Source of the DNA: Bacteroidota bacterium
GTDB taxonomy: Bacteria > Bacteroidota > Bacteroidia > Bacteroidales > DTGW01
Assembly (NCBI GenBank): GCA_029572965.1
Contig: JAKPQD010000060.1
Coordinates: forward strand, 1-64,000
Reading direction: 5' to 3'
DNA length: 64,000 nt
Position 1 is the first letter of the stretch. Every line of letters starts with the position of its first letter. This document shows positions 35,014 through 43,248 of the stretch, piece by piece. The notes beneath the pieces were generated by a model. It was given only the letters and a program-made list of their open reading frames with translations. It had not been told where the DNA came from and did not search any database. The position numbers were made by a program, and so were the translations under genes.

Positions 35014-37233
35014 ATGGAAGCAAATTTTAAAAGGCTTGTTATTGCAGCATATCGGTTGCCCTTTAAGTTTAGCAAAACTAAAAATGGCTATAAAACCATG
35101 CAAAACTCGGGAGGTTTGGTTTCAGCCATACTGGCCTTATCTGAAAAATTTAAAAAGAGCAAAGACTTTCGGGTAAACGAAAAAATACTGTGGGCAGGTA
35201 TTGACAATAATATCCCCGATGATTTCCCGTCTGATAAACTTAACAACAAGCATTTCAATATCTGTCCGGTACATATACCTGCCAATACTAATGAGTTGTA
35301 TTACGGAGGCTTTTGCAATGACCTTATATGGCCGCTGTTTCATTATTTTCCTACCTACAGTGTATTTAACAACAACTACTTTAAAGCATACGAAGAAGCA
35401 AATACCTTATTTTGCAACGAAATAATTAAGGTAATAAAACCGGGCGACTTTATTTGGATACATGATTATCAACTGCTTTTGTTGCCTGAAATGCTCAGAA
35501 AAAAGATGCCCGATGTAACTATTGGTTTCTTTTTGCACATCCCCTTCCCTTCTTTTGAAATATTCAGGCTTTTGCCACGCAAATGGCGCGAAAGTATTAT
35601 CAACGGTATGCTTGGCGCCGATTTGGTTGGCTTTCACACACATGACTATACCCAGCATTTCATCAAATGCGTTAAACGTACCACTGGTTTTGAATGCCAT
35701 CAAAACGTGATACTTACGCCCAATAAACTCGTAAAAGCTGATGCCTTCCCCATTGGTATTGATTTTGACAAGTTTCACGGCGCATGTTTTGACAAACCTG
35801 TTGTAAAAGAAAAAGAGCAAATAAAAAAACAGCTTTCAGGCCAAAAACTTGTATTTTCGGTGGACAGGCTCGACTATACCAAAGGGCTTTTGCTCCGACT
35901 CAAAGGGTTTGAAACCTTTCTTGAAAAATATCCAGCATGGAATGGCAAAGTCATTTTCAATATGGTAGTTGTACCCTCACGCGACAACATCAAACAGTAC
36001 GAGAAAATGAAAAAAGAGATAGAATCAACCGTAGGCCGTATTAACGGCAAATACAGTTCATTATCATGGCGGCCTGTTATTTACCAGTATAAATCTTTGT
36101 CTTTCAACGAGCTGATAGCCCTTTACGATTTGAGTGATGTTGGCCTTATCACCCCTTTGCGCGACGGGATGAACCTGGTGGCCAAAGAATATATTGCCTG
36201 TCAAAAAGAAAATAAAGGCGTATTGATACTTAGCGAAATGGCTGGTGCTGCTGCCGAATTGACTGAGGCCATCATTATAAACCCTGTTGACAATGATGAA
36301 ATGGCAGAAGCTATTTGCTCAGCCTTGGAAATGAAAACTAACGAAAAGCATGTACGCCTAAAACGCATGCAGGACAGGATTGCCAATTACAACGTCTTCA
36401 CCTGGGCGTTGGATTTCTTTGCACAAACGGCAGATGCCAAAATACAACAAAACCAGATGAGTGTTAAATACGTCAACAAACAAATCGTTTCGCAAATAAA
36501 AACAAGCTACCTCAATGCTGCCAAACGCATACTATTTCTTGATTATGATGGAACTCTGGTGTCGTTTGCCAAATACCCTGAGCTGGCCATCATTGATAAA
36601 AAAACCCTATCTATCATTAACCAATTGTCAAAAGACCCTAAAAACACTGTAGTTATCATTAGTGGCAGGGACAAAAACTTTCTCGAAAAACAGTTTGAAG
36701 GGCTTGATGTGACCCTGGTTGCCGAGCATGGATATTTTGAAAAAAAACACGGGAAGGATTGGAAAGAAACCGTAAATACCGCTTCAAACTGGAAAAGCAT
36801 TGTCATGCCAATACTTAAAGAATATGTCAACCGTTGTAACGGGTCATTTATTGAAGAAAAAACGGGCAGCTTAGCCTGGCATTACCGAAATGCCGAGATG
36901 GACTTTGCACAACTCAGGTTGCACGAACTGCGTGATGACCTTGCCGAGATAATACGGCACAAAACCGACCTTGAGATATTGGAAGGCAACAAAGTACTCG
37001 AAATCAAAAGCGGGAAATACGATAAAGGACAAACAGCCGCCAACCTGCTCAAAAACAAAAACTACGAATTTATCCTGGCCGCAGGCGATGATAAAACAGA
37101 CGAAACCATGTTTTCGGCATTGCCAGCCGAAACATTTTCTATCCGCATAGGCAAATGTTCGTCTTTGGCAAAATATAACGTGGGTAGCTATATTGAATTT
37201 ATAGCTTTACTTGCCAACCTTTCTGATATGTAA
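35014..37233 (+). CDS. Bifunctional trehalose-6-phosphate synthase/phosphatase
   Basis: A 739-residue fusion. Residues 1-470 are a GT20 trehalose-6-phosphate synthase (OtsA-like) with WIHDYQLLLLPEML, VDRLDYTKGLLLRLKGFE and PLRDGMNLVAKEYIA. Residues about 500-735 are a HAD-type trehalose-6-phosphate phosphatase (OtsB-like) with the nucleophile motif FLDYDGTLV (about 508) and the late motif GDDKTDETMF. Together they make trehalose from UDP-glucose and glucose-6-phosphate. The operon with GH15 and DUF389 suggests a compatible-solute module. Both halves appear intact. Confidence 0.95.
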   Translation: MEANFKRLVIAAYRLPFKFSKTKNGYKTMQNSGGLVSAILALSEKFKKSKDFRVNEKILWAGIDNNIPDDFPSDKLNNKHFNICPVHIPANTNELYYGGFCNDLIWPLFHYFPTYSVFNNNYFKAYEEANTLFCNEIIKVIKPGDFIWIHDYQLLLLPEMLRKKMPDVTIGFFLHIPFPSFEIFRLLPRKWRESIINGMLGADLVGFHTHDYTQHFIKCVKRTTGFECHQNVILTPNKLVKADAFPIGIDFDKFHGACFDKPVVKEKEQIKKQLSGQKLVFSVDRLDYTKGLLLRLKGFETFLEKYPAWNGKVIFNMVVVPSRDNIKQYEKMKKEIESTVGRINGKYSSLSWRPVIYQYKSLSFNELIALYDLSDVGLITPLRDGMNLVAKEYIACQKENKGVLILSEMAGAAAELTEAIIINPVDNDEMAEAICSALEMKTNEKHVRLKRMQDRIANYNVFTWALDFFAQTADAKIQQNQMSVKYVNKQIVSQIKTSYLNAAKRILFLDYDGTLVSFAKYPELAIIDKKTLSIINQLSKDPKNTVVIISGRDKNFLEKQFEGLDVTLVAEHGYFEKKHGKDWKETVNTASNWKSIVMPILKEYVNRCNGSFIEEKTGSLAWHYRNAEMDFAQLRLHELRDDLAEIIRHKTDLEILEGNKVLEIKSGKYDKGQTAANLLKNKNYEFILAAGDDKTDETMFSALPAETFSIRIGKCSSLAKYNVGSYIEFIALLANLSDM

Positions 37234-37253
37234 CAATATCATTTTTTATAAAG

Positions 37254-38405
37254 CTAATACATTACTAAAAAAGAAAGTACCATACCTCCAATCACAATCC
37301 ATATTACATCCACCTTTCGCAATAGCAGGACAAAAGCAACCAATACTATTACGATATTGAAAATATTCCATTGTACACCGATAGTAAAACGATATGTTAC
37401 AACAACTAACAATCCTACAAACGAACAAAGTACGCCATTAATAACTTTATTAAACTGAGGATATGCCTTTAGCTTGTCAAAGAAAGGAATAAGTCCCATC
37501 AAAATAAGGAATGATGGGATAAACACACACACAGTAGCCAGTATGCTGCCCAGAATACCAAAATGCATATAGCCAAAAAATGTAGCTGCGATGATGATTG
37601 AGCCAGGTGTAACCTGACCCAGAATAACCCCGTCCATGAAAGTTTTCTGGTCGAACCAACCATATAAGTCAACCATTTCATGGTACATAATAGGCATTGA
37701 AGCTAGTCCACCTCCAAAGGAAAACAGGTCAATACGCAACATAATAGTTGCAAGAGTAAAGTAATCCCTGTTTACAAGAAATATAATACCTGTAGCTACA
37801 GCAACAACAGCCAAAGTCCATATAAATAGTTTGAAAGACTTTGACTTGACTCGTTTTTTTGATTCTCCAAAATCTTTTTTAGTAAAAACTATCCCCAATA
37901 AAGCTGCAATAAGCAATACCAAAGCCGGATGCAGCTTAGTAAGAAACAACCCTGCAGCAATGGAAGCAATAATCCAGTCGTTGTAGTTTTCAAAATTTTT
38001 AGAACCAAACATATAAGCAGCATTGGCCACTATGGCAACAATAATCACCCGAAGGCCATTCAGCACAAGCTCAACATTGGACAGGTGCTTAGAATGCTTG
38101 TATATAACCGAAAGGATAAACATGATAAGAAAAGCAGGCAGGCCAAACCCGATAAAACTAACAATAGCCCCGCGCGAGCCTTTCAGCTTGAGCCCGATGT
38201 AAGCTACCAACTGCATAATAATAGCTCCGGGAATCACCTGGCAAAGCGCCAGACCAGAATCAAATGTATTAGCATCAAGCCATTGCTTCTTTTCGACAAT
38301 GTGTTTACGCACATGCGCCGACATGGCTACACCTCCAAATGCTGTAAGGCCAAGCCAAAAGAATGCCCTGAAAAGCTCAATATAAGATGGTTGATGTTCT
38401 TTCAA
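37254..38405 (-). CDS. chrA: Chromate transporter (ChrA, long-chain form)
   Basis: A 383-residue membrane protein with two homologous CHR halves, the typical long ChrA form. The N-half shows FWLGLTAFGGVAMSAHVRKH and LCQVIPGAIIMQLVAYIG; the C-half repeats it as LFSFGGGLASMPIMYHEMV and GVILGQVTPGSIII. It exports chromate or sulfate-like oxyanions. It begins 4 bp after the YeiH-type gene stop, so both are co-transcribed and may be controlled by the upstream LysR regulator. Convergent with the trehalose operon. Confidence 0.92.
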   Translation of the reverse strand: MKEHQPSYIELFRAFFWLGLTAFGGVAMSAHVRKHIVEKKQWLDANTFDSGLALCQVIPGAIIMQLVAYIGLKLKGSRGAIVSFIGFGLPAFLIMFILSVIYKHSKHLSNVELVLNGLRVIIVAIVANAAYMFGSKNFENYNDWIIASIAAGLFLTKLHPALVLLIAALLGIVFTKKDFGESKKRVKSKSFKLFIWTLAVVAVATGIIFLVNRDYFTLATIMLRIDLFSFGGGLASMPIMYHEMVDLYGWFDQKTFMDGVILGQVTPGSIIIAATFFGYMHFGILGSILATVCVFIPSFLILMGLIPFFDKLKAYPQFNKVINGVLCSFVGLLVVVTYRFTIGVQWNIFNIVIVLVAFVLLLRKVDVIWIVIGGMVLSFLVMY

Positions 38406-38409
38406 TATA

Positions 38410-39333
38410 TTATAACAAGCTATACATGATGATTGTTAAAGATAAGACAGAAATAAAAAACCAAAGCAAAATGCCTTGAATAAAGGGCTTTATGCCAACA
38501 TTTTTTAACAAATCACGGGTTAAACCTGTACCAATGAGAAAAAGGGTAATCTTTAGCCCAATTTTAGAAATATTGACAATAAAAGCAGCTTCATGATGAA
38601 CCGCAGGAATGAAGGTATTGATGAGCATAGCCAAAACAAACAGAATGATAAAATAGGGTATTTTCACCTTTTTGTTATCGCCTTTGACAATAAATACGGT
38701 TAAAAAGGCAATAGGGATAATCCACAAAGCCCGTTCGAGCTTGATGGTAGTGGCCACCTGCAAAGCTTCTTGCCCGTAATTACTGGCTGCGCCAACAACA
38801 GAGCTGGTGTCGTGGATAGCAATAGCAGCCCAAACGCCAAACTGGTGTTGCGAAAGGTTCAGCCAATGCCCAATAATTGGAAAAATGAACAAAGCCAATG
38901 AGTTTAGAATAAAAACTGTGCCTAAAGCAGTAGAAACTTGCTTTTCGTTCGACTTAACCAAAGCCGAAACAGCAGCAATAGCGCTTCCTCCACAAACTGC
39001 AGTTCCGGTTGATATCAGGTACGAGGTTTTGCGCTCTACTTTCATCTTTTTGCCCAAAAATATCCCCAGGCCAATAGTTGTAGCAATAGAAAAAATGGTA
39101 AATACAAGGCCTTGTTTTCCAGCCTCAGCAGCCTGAAAGGTATTCATCCCGAACCCCATCCCGACAACTGAAACTTGTAGCAAAATATGGGTCAGCTTTT
39201 TACTTGTCAACAAAAAAGGGTGTTTTACAGTTTGTGCCAGTATAATACCCATAAATAAAGCTATTGGAGCATCAACAAATGGGAATAAGCATAAAACAAC
39301 AGCCGTAACATAAATAATCCAAGAATTCCTCAT
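38410..39333 (-). CDS. YeiH/UPF0324-family membrane transporter
   Basis: A 307-residue protein with about nine transmembrane helices. Start placed at 39333 because MRNSWIIYVTAVVLC begins a helix; the longer frame adds 11 polar residues. Signature segments are FMGIILAQTV, QVSVVGMGFGMN, STGTAVCGGSAIAAVSALV and AIHDTSSVVGAAS, as in the YeiH family. Members are proposed sulfonate or sulfite exporters. It is preceded by a LysR gene and followed by chrA. The promoter upstream has perfect -33 and -7 boxes with a LysR palindrome above it. Confidence 0.9.
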   Translation of the reverse strand: MRNSWIIYVTAVVLCLFPFVDAPIALFMGIILAQTVKHPFLLTSKKLTHILLQVSVVGMGFGMNTFQAAEAGKQGLVFTIFSIATTIGLGIFLGKKMKVERKTSYLISTGTAVCGGSAIAAVSALVKSNEKQVSTALGTVFILNSLALFIFPIIGHWLNLSQHQFGVWAAIAIHDTSSVVGAASNYGQEALQVATTIKLERALWIIPIAFLTVFIVKGDNKKVKIPYFIILFVLAMLINTFIPAVHHEAAFIVNISKIGLKITLFLIGTGLTRDLLKNVGIKPFIQGILLWFFISVLSLTIIMYSLL

Positions 39334-39352
39334 TGTGTTAAATTTTACTTTG

Positions 39353-39384
39353 CAAACGTAACACAATGATAATCAACAGTCAAA
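39353..39384 (-). promoter_or_regulatory. Promoter of the YeiH-chrA operon
   Basis: Minus-strand TTTG (39384-39381), 20 bp spacer, TACGTTTG (39360-39353): an ideal Bacteroidota promoter, 19 bp before the start codon. Confidence 0.75.
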
Positions 39385-39401
39385 TCACAAAAAGTAATAA
39401 A

Positions 39402-39420
39402 TTATAACTTTAAGTTATAA
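39402..39420. promoter_or_regulatory. LysR palindromic site upstream of yeiH-type gene
   Basis: TTATAACTTTAAGTTATAA, a perfect 9-1-9 palindrome centred about 58 bp upstream of the -7 box and overlapping the lysR stop codon. Position and symmetry (T-N11-A) suit LysR activation of the YeiH-type gene. Confidence 0.7.
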
Positions 39421-40301
39421 TAATTTTGCAAGAAATTGACAAACAGCTTAGTAAGCCCTGAGGGTTCAGGTCCCTGAGGTGAAATAAAATAGAATTGACG
39501 TTGAAACCTAATATTACTGGTATTTATTTGCCTAAAAATACCAGAAAGCAGTTCATGCTCAATAGCAAAGCGGGAAACAATACCCACACCAGAGCCTGTC
39601 TTTACAAAAGACTTTATAGCCTCAGTACTACCTAAATACATTAATACTTGCAGGCTTTTGAGGTTTACACCGTATTGTTGAAGGCTATTTTCAATGATTT
39701 CCAGTGTCCCCGAACCTCTTTCGCGCAAAACCAAAGGCAAAGAAGCCAACTCCTTAGCAGAGACAACCTGTGGAGCGCTTTTATTTTGTGAAGAAGTAAA
39801 TACAATGAGTTCGTCATCAAGGAATGGATAATAGCGGATGTCTGTATTGCCAGGATTTCCTTCAACTATACCAAAGTCAATATCATTTTTCAGCAACCGT
39901 TTTTCTATTTGCAGCGTATTTCCATTGACAAGGGACAGATTTATATCGGGGTAGCGCTCGTGAAACTTTGACAATGCCGATGGTATAACATATTGCGAGA
40001 TGGTTGTACTAGCCCCTATACGCAACTCCCCTTTGCTCTTGCCTTTTAGCCGGCTCAATTCAAACTTAACTTCGTTATGCAGCGATTGTATTTTTTCGCT
40101 GTACGAAAGAAGTAGGATTCCGGCCTTAGTAAGCTCAATTTTATTGCCATGGCGATTAAAAAGTTTTGCTTCAAATTCCGATTCCAATTCCTTAATATGT
40201 TTGGTAACCGCAGGCTGAGTAATATACAACTCATTGGCAGCTTTAGAAAAACTTAAGTTGTGGGCCACACAGATAAACACATTCAGCCGGAAGTCAAGCA
40301 T
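39402..40301 (-). CDS. LysR-family transcriptional regulator (CysL/YeiE-like)
   Basis: A 299-residue LysR regulator. The HTH (residues 1-65) contains FICVAHNLSFSKAANELYITQPAVTKHIKELE; residues 90-295 are a substrate-binding domain (GELRIGASTTISQYVIPSAL). The closest characterised relatives by pattern are CysL/YeiE-like regulators of sulfur metabolism. It lies directly upstream of a YeiH-type transporter, the same pairing as yeiE-yeiH in E. coli. Nearly identical palindromes sit above the transporter and across its own start codon, so autoregulation is likely. Confidence 0.93.
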   Translation of the reverse strand: MLDFRLNVFICVAHNLSFSKAANELYITQPAVTKHIKELESEFEAKLFNRHGNKIELTKAGILLLSYSEKIQSLHNEVKFELSRLKGKSKGELRIGASTTISQYVIPSALSKFHERYPDINLSLVNGNTLQIEKRLLKNDIDFGIVEGNPGNTDIRYYPFLDDELIVFTSSQNKSAPQVVSAKELASLPLVLRERGSGTLEIIENSLQQYGVNLKSLQVLMYLGSTEAIKSFVKTGSGVGIVSRFAIEHELLSGIFRQINTSNIRFQRQFYFISPQGPEPSGLTKLFVNFLQNYYNLKL

Positions 40302-40317
40302 AACTTTAAATTATAAT
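40300..40317. promoter_or_regulatory. Second LysR palindrome at the lysR start codon
   Basis: ATAACTTTAAATTATAAT matches the site at 39404-39420 at 16 of 17 positions. It overlaps the lysR start codon, suggesting autorepression. Confidence 0.6.
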
Positions 40318-40372
40318 ACCATAAAAGTAATATTTTCTATGGTTTAACATAAGATAAAGACCTATAAAAAAC

Positions 40373-40762
40373 TTACTTCACCACTTCAAGGTTATTGGCC
40401 GTCCAACCACTAAAGCCGTCCATCATCTGGTACACCGTTTTGAACCCGTTCTGGACCATGTGATCTGTGGCTATTTTACTTCGCCTGCTTGTACGGCAAT
40501 ATACAATGTACCTAGCTTTGCGGTCAAGCTTATTAATCTTTTCAAGAGCACCTTGCTGTGTAACATCAATATTTACTGCACCTTTAACGTGACCTGCCTG
40601 AAATTCACCAGCAGTGCGAACATCCAACACAACCAGCTTCTTATCTTTTTTAAGCATAGTGCTTACTTCCATTGAATTGGACTCTATTGGGCTTTGTGCT
40701 GTCAATGTTGCAAAAGTGCTGATAAACAGAGTAACTATTGCGATTAATGCTTTTATTTTCAT
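40373..40762 (-). CDS. Exported rhodanese-domain protein
   Basis: A 129-residue protein with a signal peptide (about 1-23, ending LTAQ) and one rhodanese domain: LDVRTAGEFQAGHVKGAVNID and the active loop VYCRTSRRSKIA with the catalytic Cys89. It would handle sulfane sulfur in the periplasm or at the membrane. It is the most downstream member (minus strand) of the thioredoxin island. Loop length fits sulfurtransferases rather than Cdc25-type phosphatases. Confidence 0.88.
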   Translation of the reverse strand: MKIKALIAIVTLFISTFATLTAQSPIESNSMEVSTMLKKDKKLVVLDVRTAGEFQAGHVKGAVNIDVTQQGALEKINKLDRKARYIVYCRTSRRSKIATDHMVQNGFKTVYQMMDGFSGWTANNLEVVK

Positions 40763-40849
40763 GATGTTAAATTTTTGAGTAAAGTAAAAACAAGAAGATG
40801 AAAGTATTTTGAAATACTCCCATCTTCAATTCCTTTGCTGACAGCTTTC

Positions 40850-41056
40850 TTATTCTTTCTTTTTACAGGTATCAATACCAAACGGGATATACAACGGACA
40901 AAAACTGATAAGGCTTGTCAAAACAAATACTGCAGCAAGTATCAGCAACACAATGCCCAATGCTCCTGAAATAATATTTGTAAAGAATAAAATAGCAATT
41001 ATGACTGCAACCAGTATCCTGATTACCTTGTCAATAGTACCCATGTTCTTTTTCAT
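40850..41056 (-). CDS. DUF2892 small membrane protein (YgaP-like)
   Basis: A 68-residue protein with two transmembrane helices, start placed at the ATG at 41056 (an in-frame TTG precedes it). MKKNMGTIDKVIRILVAV at the N-terminus and SFCPLYIPFGIDTCKKK at the end are DUF2892 hallmarks. In YgaP this membrane module is fused to a rhodanese domain; here a separate rhodanese gene follows 87 bp downstream, consistent with a split version. Confidence 0.82.
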   Translation of the reverse strand: MKKNMGTIDKVIRILVAVIIAILFFTNIISGALGIVLLILAAVFVLTSLISFCPLYIPFGIDTCKKKE

Positions 41057-41107
41057 TGTCAATAAAATTAATGGTTAATTATTAATGGTAAAATCGTAAT
41101 TTTTAAT

Positions 41108-41551
41108 TTACTGCATCCCTTGCATTCCAAAGCTTTTAAAATACGAGAACCATTTTTCTTCCGGATTTTGTATTTGTTTCAAGGTTTTCAGCGACTCAGC
41201 CTCGTCTATCCCTTTTTCCAGCACATGATACATGTGTATAAGATTGGAAGACTTAATGTTTCCTCCACAATGTACAAACACCTTTTTGCCATCCAGCCCA
41301 GCCATGATGCCGCTAAAAGTATTATAATGAAACGGGCGCAAATTGGAGCAATCTACCGGAAAATGTACGTAATCCATTTGCAGCTTTTCAACCACCTGGG
41401 CTTCATCTTTCAAAGCATTTCTGGTACTTACAGGTGAAATATTTACAATTGCCTCAAAACCTGCAGCTTTTAAAGCCTCAATCTGCGCTGTTGAAGGCTG
41501 AGCGCCAGATGAAAGCAATTCGTTATATTTGAAATAGTTTGCAATATCCAT
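41108..41551 (-). CDS. DSP/PTP-like phosphatase-family protein
   Basis: A 147-residue protein of the tyrosine-phosphatase-like (DUF442-related) fold. The loop VFVHCGGNIKSS places Cys95 as nucleophile, but the classical HCX5R arginine is absent: Lys100 is the only basic residue in the loop, as in the related family with HCAANMR-type loops. Activity on phosphotyrosine is therefore uncertain. Related domains occur in persulfide/sulfide-oxidising contexts next to rhodaneses, which suits this sulfur/thiol island. It follows the DUF1847 gene by 6 bp. Confidence 0.72.
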   Translation of the reverse strand: MDIANYFKYNELLSSGAQPSTAQIEALKAAGFEAIVNISPVSTRNALKDEAQVVEKLQMDYVHFPVDCSNLRPFHYNTFSGIMAGLDGKKVFVHCGGNIKSSNLIHMYHVLEKGIDEAESLKTLKQIQNPEEKWFSYFKSFGMQGMQ

Positions 41552-41557
41552 ATCGTT

Positions 41558-42013
41558 TTATTTGAAAATTTCCATTGGGTTATGCTTGAACTCCCTGTCT
41601 TTAACAATTAAAGTAGTAGATGGCGCTTTTGATTTTGCAGTAAAAATCATATCATGGCCCAAACATAAGCCTAAAACAACATTTAGCTCGGTTTTGTTTT
41701 CGGCCAGAAAATCTGCCTGGCCAGCAGGATTGCATGAAACGCCTTTAGCTTCTTCGCCCAAAAACTCGCTAGCAGGGATTTTGCCACATTTACAATCCAC
41801 AGCAAATACTTCAAAATCTTTTGATAAGGACTCTTTTAGCATATTAGCTTCTTTCTGCACTGCCACACAGTTGGCAATGCCAATACGTTTGAAACCAGCA
41901 TTTTTGGCAAAATTGCGAATTTCCTCTACCCTGTTTTTGCCGGGCAAACGCGATTGGTCTGCCAGTTGCATGGTTTGAATATCAGAGGCTGAATAAAGTG
42001 TTATTTCGTTCAT
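41558..42013 (-). CDS. DUF1847 Cys-rich metal-binding protein
   Basis: A 151-residue cytoplasmic protein similar to DUF1847: the conserved FKRIGIANCVAVQKEA segment, VDCKCGKIPASEF, GVSCNPAGQADFLAE and LGLCLGHDMIF. Cysteines in these blocks may bind a metal or form a redox site. Function is unknown; members are found in strict anaerobes. It is preceded at 7 bp by a ferredoxin-like gene and followed at 6 bp by the phosphatase-like gene. Confidence 0.8.
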   Translation of the reverse strand: MNEITLYSASDIQTMQLADQSRLPGKNRVEEIRNFAKNAGFKRIGIANCVAVQKEANMLKESLSKDFEVFAVDCKCGKIPASEFLGEEAKGVSCNPAGQADFLAENKTELNVVLGLCLGHDMIFTAKSKAPSTTLIVKDREFKHNPMEIFK

Positions 42014-42020
42014 TTTGTTA

Positions 42021-42212
42021 TTAATTTTTAGAAGTTACAGCCTTCATAGGGCATATCATGGCGCATTTTCCGCACTCAATACATTTTTCTTCATCAATTA
42101 CAGGCAGCCCAAAGCCATCCTGAGTAATAGCCCCAACAGGACAAACCCTTAACATAGGACAACGATGGTTTTGCGGACAGGCCTGAGGATTAACAACTAA
42201 AGCCATATACAA
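42021..42212 (-). CDS. Small 4Fe-4S ferredoxin-like protein
   Basis: A 63-residue protein with seven cysteines (12, 18, 24, 44, 47, 50, 54). The second motif CIECGKCAMICP is a canonical CxxCxxCxxxCP. The first is altered to CPQNHRCPMLRVCP, with five-residue spacings, so only seven of the usual eight ligands exist. One cluster may be [3Fe-4S] or have a non-Cys ligand. It is immediately adjacent to a thioredoxin gene (start directly after its stop) and probably passes electrons in this island. Confidence 0.85.
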   Translation of the reverse strand: MYMALVVNPQACPQNHRCPMLRVCPVGAITQDGFGLPVIDEEKCIECGKCAMICPMKAVTSKN

Positions 42213-42512
42213 TCATTTAATATTTAACAAAATATTCATCAACTGGTTTTTTGAGTGTACCCCTGCTTGTTTATACTTCAATTCGCCATCCTTAAAAATA
42301 GCAAGCGTTGGAACTCCCTGCACATGATACCGGCCTGCTATATCAGGGTTCTGATCAACATCAATTTTTATCACACGCACTTTATCGCCAAGTTCAGTCG
42401 CAATTTCTTTAAGAATTGGCGACTGAGCTTTACACGGGGCACACCACAATGCATGAAAATCAACAATAACAGGCCGGGTATCGTTTATTAATGAATTAAA
42501 ATTGGCTTTCAT
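42213..42512 (-). CDS. Thioredoxin (CAPC type)
   Basis: A 99-residue thioredoxin with the active site WCAPCKA (Cys24, Cys27) and the cis-proline region GVPTLAIF. No signal peptide, so cytoplasmic. It abuts the ferredoxin-like gene (no gap), which suggests translational coupling and a functional link, for example ferredoxin-dependent reduction. The 224 bp upstream contain a hairpin with 8-base arms AACACCCA/TGGGTGTT (42535-42586). Confidence 0.92.
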   Translation of the reverse strand: MKANFNSLINDTRPVIVDFHALWCAPCKAQSPILKEIATELGDKVRVIKIDVDQNPDIAGRYHVQGVPTLAIFKDGELKYKQAGVHSKNQLMNILLNIK

Positions 42513-42736
42513 TTTTTCATTTTTATTTTAATGAAACACCCATGATTGGTCAAACGCAAACACGATAGTATTTACTTGTGGGTGTTCTCCTGCTAAAGAC
42601 GGGACAAGCTATTATTCCTTATAAATTAAATTTTATTATGATGAAATGATAACATTTACCCACAAATAAATTTCATTATGTTTTTAACAGGCTCAAAGTT
42701 GCAATTGAGCAATCATGAGTACTTCTTCTTAACAAA

Positions 42737-43153
42737 TCATACCTGTTTCATTTGTTTTATCAGAAAATCTTTAGATTTGACCCCAACAAAACGGTTCACT
42801 TCTACGCCATTCTTTAGCAGTATGAGCGTAGGAATGTTGCGTACTTTAAATTTCTGAGCAAGCGATTGGTATTGCTCGATGTTTACCTTGCCTACATGCT
42901 GGTTGCCGCTTAACTCGCCTGCTACATCATTGAGTATTGGTGCCATCATACGACAAGGCGCGCACCAACTGGCCCAAAAGTCAACCAGCACTACTCTGCC
43001 TTTTGTTTGTTGTTGAAAATTGGCTTCGGTAAGCGTCAATATTTTGTCATGGTCTTTTACCATAGGGATGTTTTTCAGCCTGCGCTTTGCTGCGAAAACC
43101 AGATAAGCGAAAACGCCAATCATTACACCAAGCACAATTAATGTTGTTTGCAT
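42737..43153 (-). CDS. Membrane-anchored thioredoxin
   Basis: A 138-residue thioredoxin with one N-terminal transmembrane helix (about residues 3-21), a basic linker, and the domain with active site WCAPCRM (Cys64, Cys67) and NIPTLILL cis-proline segment. The positive residues AAKRRLKN after the helix suggest the domain is cytoplasmic (positive-inside rule), so it may be a membrane-tethered cytoplasmic reductant. It lies 95 bp after the Trx-TrxR fusion gene; the gap has a REP-like hairpin TCCCGCC-TCA-GGCGGGA at 43211-43227. Confidence 0.9.
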   Translation of the reverse strand: MQTTLIVLGVMIGVFAYLVFAAKRRLKNIPMVKDHDKILTLTEANFQQQTKGRVVLVDFWASWCAPCRMMAPILNDVAGELSGNQHVGKVNIEQYQSLAQKFKVRNIPTLILLKNGVEVNRFVGVKSKDFLIKQMKQV

Positions 43154-43248
43154 TTTTTAATTATTTTATAAAATAAACTTTACTCTTTTCCTTCCATTAC
43201 GAAGAGCTTGTCCCGCCTCAGGCGGGAGGTTGGGGAGGTTTATTAAAC

